A stretch of 64,000 bases of DNA, from assembly GCA_021234155.1 (NCBI GenBank), contig JAJEKV010000003.1, forward strand, positions 16,970,386 to 17,034,385. Reading direction: 5' to 3'. Shown here piece after piece: positions 55,780 to 64,000 of this stretch (positions are counted from its first letter, which is position 1; every line of letters starts with the position of its first letter). Below the pieces are notes generated by a model. That model did no database searches. It worked only from the letters and a program-made list of their open reading frames with translations, and was not told the origin of the DNA. This stretch comes from Isoetes taiwanensis. Taxonomy: Eukaryota > Streptophyta > Lycopodiopsida > Isoetales > Isoetaceae. Both the position numbers and the translations under genes were made by a program.

Positions 55780-58700
55780 ACTCTAGAAAGGAAATGGATT
55801 GATTTGGATGCATAGCAAACCCTTGATAAGATAAAGCCACAGCTTACATAATTCATGGAGCAGAGTAGAATTAAGCATGATGTTAGGCTGATAAGAGTAA
55901 CAGAGAAACCTAATGAAGACACATACTGGATTACTGCAGAGATAATAGAGAACTTGCTCAAAGAACACAAGAACATAATAGTCAATGTAGTATGAGTAGG
56001 GGCATGGAGGGGCAGGGCGAGGCACATCAACCTGACACTGTGCGATATAGCAGCTAAGGAAAGAGTGCTCCATGCAGGCTTCAAGCTAAGGAACAGGCTA
56101 AAAGTACAGGAGGCCGTAACTGCCATATGCAGAGACAAGGGCAAGGATTGGCAAAGGTACGGGAGCTCTTCCAAGCAGGGGTACCAGCAGGGGTCAGGAA
56201 TGGCAAATTGTACTTGAACAGAGTATGGGAACTACAGATAAGCGGAAAGGAAGGAAAAGAATACCATTTGAGGAAGAAGAGGATATGACACCATTGGGAT
56301 TCAAGACGCGGGGTAACCGAAGAAAGGGGCTGGAGGGACAGAACCACATAAGGGGCGGGACACCCATAAGGGGAGGATGAAATAAGAATATGGTACTGGA
56401 ACTACATTGGATGCACTTGGGATGACGATGAAACATTGGAAGAAACAAGAGAACATGACATTATATGTCTAGTCGAGACATGGGAGCATGAAACGAAGAG
56501 GCTACTAGAAGAGCCTGGTTATACTTTCCTCTTGTGCTGGAAGGAGAAACACTTTAGAATAGGAAGAGACGGTGCAGGTTTAGCCTTTTATATTAAAAAA
56601 AGAGTTGCAAAGGAAGCATGTATTCTTGCAAGTGATATCAATAAAAGATATGTGCTAGTTAGAAACCCTATACCTACTGATTGCATATTATCCACCAAAT
56701 TGTGATTGCCTGGAATTATTAAATCTCGAGGAAATGGTTATGAAATATAGGGAGAAGTGGGCATTAATCATAGTGGGAGACATGAATGCCAGGACAGGCC
56801 AAGAACAAGCACATATAGCATGAATTGACGAAATAAACGGGCACTGGATTCAAGGCGAAAGAGAGCGAGAATGGTAAAGAAACACAACTAACAACGTAGA
56901 AATCACAGGGAAAGGAGAGACACTTATATAAATATGCATAACTACAAACACAATCATATGTAACGGAATGGGAAAATGGCCAGGGTTAGGGGATTTCACA
57001 AGCCAAAACAAACATGGAACAAGCATAGTAGACTACGTAATCGCAACGAAGCAGCCATTGGAAGTAATATCAAGACAATGACATTAGGAAATGGCCGATA
57101 GGGAGGCGTGAAGGGCACAGGGCAATCACTTAAACATAAATCAGATGAATGGGGAACTGAGAACTAGACAGACAGCCGACTCAGCAAAGGAGTACTTCAA
57201 ATTTAGAGAAAGTAAGACAGAAATATTCTTACTCAAAATATATAGCGAAACGCAAAGGGAAGGGAATGGAAAGAGCGAGACTCAAACAATAGTAATGAGA
57301 TCAATGACATATTAGTCTCGGCGGCAAAAATGGTGTTTGGGCGAGTGGAAACAAGGAATGAATAAAAAACTTCGATATGGTTTGATGATGAGTGCAGAGA
57401 ACACAGATAAAGAATAAGACAGTCCAGGGGAACCAAACAGTACCAAGCAGAATGCCAGAAGTATGTAAGGATTCTAGAAAATAAGAAAAATAGGAACCTG
57501 AAACAACATCAATGGGATCTAGCACATCAATTGAAGAAAGATCCAAAGAACTTCTGCTCGAACATGAGAAAGAGGAAAGGAAGGGATGATACAGAGGACG
57601 TAAAAAAGGGAGGCATAGACTAGATTTAATATCTAGAGAGATTATGCAATATAAGGGCTGCACTAGCAGCAGGAGTAAACCACATGCCTAGTTTCACCAG
57701 ACAGGAGATACCAGAGGCCTATGCAAGATAGCCAACAACAAAGCTTCGGATCTGTACAGTCTAACAGTATAGATATTGAAATGTGTGGAACATGTCATTG
57801 GGGAATAATCCCGGATACTTTCAACTCGATAGTATACATGGGCATGCCTAAGAGATGGAAGTACAATATGCTGATACCTTTACACAAGGGGGGACGCGGA
57901 ATGAACCAAGAAACTATAGGACTATAATGGTCACCTAAATCTTTGTTAAGTGCTTCGGTAAAATACTAGACCATAAACTATAACATTGGGCATAAATAAG
58001 AAAACTCAAAGCACAGAGATAGGCAGGATTCAAGCCGGATCACTCCATCACATATCATCTGGTTATCTGAGAATTATGGTAGAGCAAGCTTGAGAACATA
58101 ACAAGAAAATCATATGCTGCTTCTTGGACTTCAGAGAAAGCATTCAACACAGTCCCCAAAGAAATCTTGCTACATAGGCTATCTAAACTGAAAGCACCAG
58201 AAGGGATAGTGGATAGTGGATTCAATAGCCAGATTATATCAAAGGGTATATGCAAAAATGGAGGAAGATGGTCAGGCAATAGATTGCCACATATGGGTGA
58301 AACAAGGATACCCCCTGTCCCCCCACATTATTTGGGACATACATAGGTGTGCTACAGGAGTATATGTACAGGAGAAAACAAGGGATGTGCATGCAACGAT
58401 AATAAGGGACACAAAGGTATCAGATGTAAATGATTTTGGAATGATGGCAGTGAAAACAAGGGGGATGCACAGGATCTTGGAGATATTAGAAGAATTTTGT
58501 ACGGAAATAGCAACAGTGAATCTCTCCAAAACTAACACTGTAATCTTTGGCACGGTTCACATATAAAGGGGATGCACTAGAAGAAGCCACATAATACAAA
58601 TATTTAGGGTACGATACACATGGGATGGGTAAGTGGTCCAAAAGGGCAGACAACATATTTCAAGTAGCTGCATGCAACTACTATATCATGAAGAATTACT

Positions 58701-59840
58701 GCAATAGAAGTAGGATCATAGACTCGGGATCAAAGCATACTTATTTAATGCCCTGGTAGTGTCAACACCGTTGTGTGGATGTGAAGCACAGGGATCGGGT
58801 CTTATAGAATACAAATGGAAAAAAACAAAAGGGCATACTCAGACAATGGCATTGCCAAGAATTTCAGTTAAGAATAAGTACTAAGTACATCCACAACCAC
58901 AATTGTGTATAAGAGACATGGGAGAAGCCGATGGAAGTGAGAGCATGGGAAAGAACAATCAGATATTTGTTAAAGAATAATGGAAATATGAAGCCGAATA
59001 AACTATCCACGATAGCAATAATAGAATCAGCAAAGCAACATCTATTATCAAGACAAGGATAGTTCAATGAAGTATCAAAGTGGACAAGAAATATGGGATT
59101 GGAACTGAGTCACATCCTTGGGGAAGGAATCTAAGATGATATGTGAACACACACAGCAATGAGGAATTCGCTAGCCAAACACACAAGGCCCGAAAGGCAA
59201 TGATTGCTAAAGGTATTTAATCCAGATAAACACATAGATTATGAGCTGTATCAGAAGGGAAAAATCAATAAAACAAACAAGAACGTCATAGCAAAATTGC
59301 AAATGGGTAGTCATGACTTGAGAATTGAGAAGGACAGATGGAGGAAAATTGATTGGAACAAAAGGATATGTAGGCTATGCAAAATGGGAATAATAGAAGA
59401 TGAAACACACATGCTTAACGATTGCCCTGCATAAGGGAATATCATAGGGAGATTTCAAGACAAAAGATGGGACCTTCCAATCCCAATACTGATGGAAAAA
59501 GATAGCATATCGACAAACATGGCAAAATCCATTAAGAAAACGATGATTAGACACTGTGGGGTGCATAAAGAATGAGGGCTCATCATCGGCAACTGATGCA
59601 GATCAGAGGAGCCCACAATGTGTAGCTACAAAGCTGAAGACAACGATGCACTCCCATATGGTCAAGAAACCAATTATAAATGGGCTATGAGTATACAATT
59701 ACAAGCTAAGCCCGCATGATGGCTAAAATGATCTTGTACTACTGGAAGCATCTCCCTTGGAGGACGCTCGCAGGCGCTACACAAGTCCAAGGGCCACAAG
59801 GTCGAAGGGACATAAAATGTATTCTATTCTATTCTATTTG
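55780..59840 (+). mobile_element. Second LINE, different type, strongly decayed
   Basis: Plus-strand fragments in several frames: endonuclease LVETWEHETKRLL (about 56470) and VGDMNARTG (about 56777), RT GMPKRWKYNMLIPLHKGG (about 57845) and VKQGYPLSP (about 58297), and a C-terminal zinc motif CRLCKMGIIEDETHMLNDC (about 59370). It ends in a TATTCTATTCTATTCTATTT microsatellite tail (59820-59839) instead of poly(A). Motif wording differs clearly from the LINE at 44893. The 5' boundary with the gypsy LTR is approximate. Confidence 0.75.
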
Positions 59841-60089
59841 AATTTGATATTTCCACTTTCTCTTCTCAATTCTGGCTCTAATGGCATGTTTGTTTTGTTT
59901 ATAAGTGCTATGCATTGAAATTCTCTATTGAGTCTAGCCCTTTTCTACCACAATTCATGTCCTTCAGTTGTGTTACATAGACAAGCTAACAAGAAGCAAG
60001 TAAGAGAAATCAGAGAAGCCTTTGATATTTTTTGACACAAATGGTTCAGGTTTGCACTAAGAAATTATTGTTCCCTTCCTTTTTTTGTG
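59841..60089. other. Non-coding spacer
   Basis: AT-rich DNA between the second LINE and an LTR A relative. Nothing recognised. Confidence 0.4.
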
Positions 60090-61408
60090 ATGTTTCTCTA
60101 AAATATATAGTATAAATACGTATATTCTGGGCCATATCACCGTACAAGCCTACCTTAGTAGCCTTGTATGCCTTAGTGTGTGGATAAGGGAGCATGGCTA
60201 AGTTATTTATATAACTTTGCTAACCTTAGGATGGAACCATCTCCACATGGGACCATCCAATTGGCCACCTCGCCACATAGACACACCCTATTGGAGCCAC
60301 ATGGCGTGACATGGCAACCCTAACCTACTAATGGCGCCACCCTAACCTTGGGCCATTTATCGGCTCCAACAGTCCTGGAACATTGTTCGTGCTCGAAACT
60401 CTGTTTTGAGAATCGTCTGCTGCAGCACAATATAGCTCAACAGCCCCAAGAGCATGTACATGATAGAGGGAGTGGGAGCTACTTCGAACTACTTGCAGAG
60501 TCATGGAGATGTCTGGAGCAGATGGAAGTTCCTCCGGAGCAGGTATTTGGAGTAGTTTCCTTAGTAGATCATCTGGAAGTTATGACACCAGATAAGTTAG
60601 TATCTCGTATCTTTAGTAGAGCCCTCCTAGAACCCTTAGTTTGGATCTTGAACCCTAATCAATGAACCAGAACTGTAAGTCAGATGCATGTGATTAGAAT
60701 TAGATGTTATTCTCATTTGTTATCATGTTATATAGATATATGATGTTAGTTGATCACGTTTGCTCCTCTTGTATTAGAAGGGAGGAAGGGAGGGGGAGGG
60801 ATAGAGACCTACTAGCCTTGTCTAGATGATGCTTCTAGTTAGACCCTTTAATTCCTATTATATGCAGCCTGTGCATAGAGCCCATCAGGCTATGAAGGAT
60901 ATGGAGTGACTCAGCACCACACAAACACAACAGAGTCAGTGGCAAGATAGAGGGAGTCCCTGCTGAGGGCAGCTACTGGGGACTTAGTGCGAGCTAGGCT
61001 TATAGTCACTTTGAGAGGGATGGGTATGAGTCTGACACTTCTTGGGTCGATGGTGTCACCCTGACACTCAAGAGTTGCAGGTGTTGGCCTAGCTCTTGTT
61101 TTGGGGAGTTTAGTCGGATAAGGACGTGTGCTGCCATGATCCTCTAGCCACCTATCGAGCCATTGTCTTCCAGGAAGGGGGATGCCACCCTTCCCACCTC
61201 ATAGGACTGGGGAGATGCAATCCAGAGTAGCCTTGTTGGGTGAGACCAAAAGGTTATGTCTTTGACAGGTTACAGTCATGACAGGGCGTGATTTAGCCCA
61301 TCTGTAGTATGCACATGAGGGGCGAATGGAGTGGTCAACCCTAACTATTCCCTCTCGAGTCTGAGCCTGGATAGGAGCTCATGTGATGATGATGTATTGA
61401 TATCTATG
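60090..61408 (-). mobile_element. Diverged LTR A copy with an empty B site
   Basis: Similar in order to 5942-6909 plus 18988-19440 (GTATAAATACGTATATTCTG; GGCTCCAACAGTC; GTTTGCTCCTCTTGTATT; CTCAAGAGTTGCAGGTGT), with many substitutions. At 61070-61085 AAGAGTTGCAGGTG runs without interruption where both copies at 6910 and 17405 hold element B. It is cut on the right by a family G LTR at 61409. Confidence 0.75.
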
Positions 61409-63951
61409 TGCTGGCATGCTATGGCAGCATGGAAGATCAAGGCATATTTTTGACACTCACTCTCACACTTTGATCTGAATTTAGAGGTATAAGAAGAATT
61501 CATACTTGCACACTTTGAAAACTTGAAGAGCAAGGTGAGGACATCTGACTCAGGTCACGCAAGGCAAAAAGGAGAATCAAGCAAAGTTTGAAGATTGAAG
61601 ACCCCTTGAAGATTTCTTGGTATGTGATGGTATTATTTGAGTTCTTGGCATGATTGCACACTTTGATTCCTATCCTACATCCCCCTACCTTTAACCATGA
61701 TGAAATGCCCATGAGATCTTGAGTTCCATGCCTACACCTCATCTCCAAGTCAAATTTGGCCTTGAAGATTTTTTCTAGTCAAAACTACTCCTTCACAAGT
61801 CATTCACATGCCATACAATTACCATACTATTTCCATATCATTCTAAGCACTAAATTCCACTTGACTTGGTCATACATGTGGTCAAAGGTCAACATCCTCT
61901 CCCTATGAGTCAAAGAGGAGAGAGAATGCTAAAGCCCTAAGGGAAACACCCAAAAATCAAGATTTGCCTAGAAAATGCTAATGTCGTGCATTTATGCCTA
62001 AGTTGACCCATGAAAACACCATACATGTCACCCTCTCTTGCCATGTCATATCATGCACTTATCACCATATTGAAACTCTAAATTTTTGCAAAAATCCCTC
62101 AAATTACATGTTTGATCCCATGAAAGTTACACATTATCATGCCACATCATCATCAACACCTCCACATCATCATCCACATGTCATACACATCATGTCCACC
62201 TCACTCAAAGTTTTGACTAGAAAAAATATTCTAAGCCAAGTTGATTGACACGTCATTATCCTTGTTTGCCATGTCACCCTTACTTTGCCATGTCATCATT
62301 CTCACATGCCACATCACCCTTCTTACATGCCATTTTTAAACCAAAATTTGAAAGTGCCCATTTGCAAAAAAGATTCCAACATCCTCTAGAGCATTAAAAG
62401 GTTCCCTTTGGAAAAAGAAAATTGAAAAAATCATATATTTTGGCCCTCAAATTCCATTCCTTGGGAATCGTGCCTTAGACCATGTGGCAAAATTTTTTTT
62501 CCTATCTACCCCCCTATTATTTTTTTTTTCACAGCCAATCTCCCCATGCCACGTGGAACATCCGGGCATGCGGGGCAGTGGAGATACCGAATCCCACGTG
62601 GATATTGCACGTTAAATATTAGTAATAAGGATTTTGTTATTCCTTATATACCTTGGTCGTCCAAACCTAATCAAGCCTGTGGGATATTTGCTCTGTGTTG
62701 CCAAGAACCCTAAATCTTGAAACTGCCAAGATCCATCCAATTCTCTCGAAACAACCATGCAATCATGATCTTAAGTGGCCGCATAACCCTATATAATGCC
62801 AAGAATGCATCAGAGAAGCAAAAAGACAGAGAATTGAATTGAATTAGCCAAGAACGCAACAGAACAGGGGAATTTCAAAAGGGGCTTTCGTGCACAGAAA
62901 AAATTCGAGGGCTTTGAGGTGAAGAAGCGATTGTTTACCTTGAAGAAGGACCGGCTTGCATGATTGAAGCTCGATTATGCCTTCCATACTTGATTCTCAG
63001 CTTGAATTATTGACAATTCATGCGAATTCCTTGACTGTGTATCTATTTGATCCTGTGCCCAAGACTCAGAGCTTGGGATTATTGTTATTTGCCTATGTGT
63101 ACCTGATTCAAATGAAAATTCGAACCTTGTTATTGAATACTGAGTGTTCTACATCAATCTGGTGACAAAATTACTATGCTTGCATTGTCCCTCTTGCATC
63201 TCATTCCGAAGGTTATAGTATCACTAGCTTGGCATTTAGGCATCTACAACACAAGTGTTTTTCTAGCCCTAGTGATTGTCTAAATTATCAACACAAAAGC
63301 TGAGCTCATATTTAGAGTTATTGAAGCAAAAATCCACATTGAGTTCAATAGCAGTGTACACATTTCTCAGAGTCACTAGGAAATTTTGTCAAGCATGGAT
63401 ATTGCATAAAAAGCAAGATTAGCATTCATTCTTTCTAGCAAAAACTATATTTTTGCCTCTGCTCATATTCTATCATAGTCAGCCTATCAAAAATAAAAAA
63501 ACCCAAAAAATTATATCTCCATTTGCAAAGATCATCAAGGATCATTGAGTTCAGACATTTTAAGAATAGGCAAAAGCATCAGATCACAAAAAAGAAGACC
63601 CGCCATCGAGTTCAAAAATCTAGCTCTCTGCCAGAGATATTGACCAAAAATTGACTTGGTCATGAGTGTCTTTTAGATCCATCTGTCCTTATCAGATCTT
63701 CTCTGACTTTTGCTCTGAGTTACAGATAGATTCTGAGCAGCCGTGGATGTAAGAAGTATGATCAAAGCTCATTTGGTTTGCATTTGGCAAGCTTTTTAGT
63801 GAGACAGACTTTTCACCCGTTAGGGAAAACTAAGTTAGACAGTGGTTTGAGCATCTTTCTTGGATCTTTTTCACTCAGAGTTGGTTGCCTCAAGCAACCT
63901 GGAGGTTCTAAACCATTGAGGCTGAAGGTTTTGCCAGGAACACCGTCAACA
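61409..63951 (+). repeat. Complete 5' LTR of a third family G element
   Basis: 2543 bp from TGCTGGCA...TGGCAGCA to ...CCGTCAACA. It inserted into LTR A sequence. Preceding five bases CTATG. Its partner target duplication lies beyond the window. Short open frames here recur in the other LTRs and are not genes. Confidence 0.85.
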
Positions 63952-63954
63952 TTT

Positions 63955-63971
63955 TGGAGGTTCTATCGAGA
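63955..63971 (+). other. Primer binding site (tRNA-Gln type), third family G copy
   Basis: TGGAGGTTCTATCGAGA, two C-to-T type differences from the plus-strand copy at 32577. Same three-base spacing from the LTR end. Confidence 0.65.
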
Positions 63972-63994
63972 CAATTTTCCTGGAATTTGAACTC

Positions 63995-64000
63995 ATGGCC
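63995..64000 (+). CDS. gag start of a third family G element (cut by window end)
   Basis: ATGGCC in the context GGAATTTGAACTCATGGC, the same as the gag start at 32616. Only two codons are in the window. The element continues to the right. Confidence 0.65.

Overview
The window looks like repeat-dominated nuclear DNA of a land plant with a large genome. The evidence is one spliced five-KH-domain gene with GT-AG introns and a plant-type layout, a zinc-knuckle plus endonuclease/RT LINE with a poly(A) tail, Ty3/gypsy elements with a plant-like gag-PR-RH-RT-RH-IN set, and LTR elements whose primer sites resemble plant tRNA-iMet and tRNA-Gln. The species cannot be fixed from the sequence. Most of the window is transposable-element DNA, much of it nested.

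Layout. 1-3.8 kb: a minus-strand, intron-containing gene or gene remnant ending in a Ulp1-like cysteine-protease motif. It is flanked on both sides by 17-bp palindromes, which form a ten-unit tandem array of 29-30 bp at 3306-3600. 4.5-19.4 kb: a large duplication. Copy 1 holds a full-length but non-coding LTR element (B, minus orientation, 6910-15030) inserted in an older LTR (A). Copy 2 (15031-19440) holds only a solo LTR of B at the same position with the same GCTGC target duplication. 19.4-22.6 kb: no recognisable gene, with SINE-like tRNA-derived pieces and short tandem duplications. 22.66-29.51 kb: the one clear host gene, eight exons, 638 residues, five KH domains. 30.2-30.4 kb: a MITE-like element.

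30.75-40.26 kb: a decayed plus-strand gypsy element (family G) with a tRNA-Gln-type primer site, an inverted piece of gag, a large PR deletion and an integrase. 40.39-42.99 kb: a compact non-coding LTR element (minus orientation) whose interior carries an array of small hairpins with changing but mutually complementary arms. 43.0-43.7 kb: a direct-repeat pair. 43.7-55.76 kb: a second family G element on the minus strand, split by a nearly full-length plus-strand LINE (44893-51335). 55.8-59.8 kb: a second, strongly decayed LINE of a different type. 60.1-61.4 kb: a diverged copy of LTR A that preserves the empty site of the B insertion. 61.4-64 kb: the complete 5' LTR, primer site and first codons of a third family G element running out of the window.

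The most interesting signals are: (i) family G carries an RNase H-like domain with intact acidic residues upstream of RT, while the RNase H behind RT has lost its first catalytic Asp region; (ii) two unrelated loci carry arrays of short palindromes whose arms co-vary; (iii) a tandem duplication holds both the full-length and the solo-LTR state of one insertion, which could be real biology or a haplotype-joining assembly artefact; (iv) the LINE has an ATGA ORF overlap and a possible third ORF.
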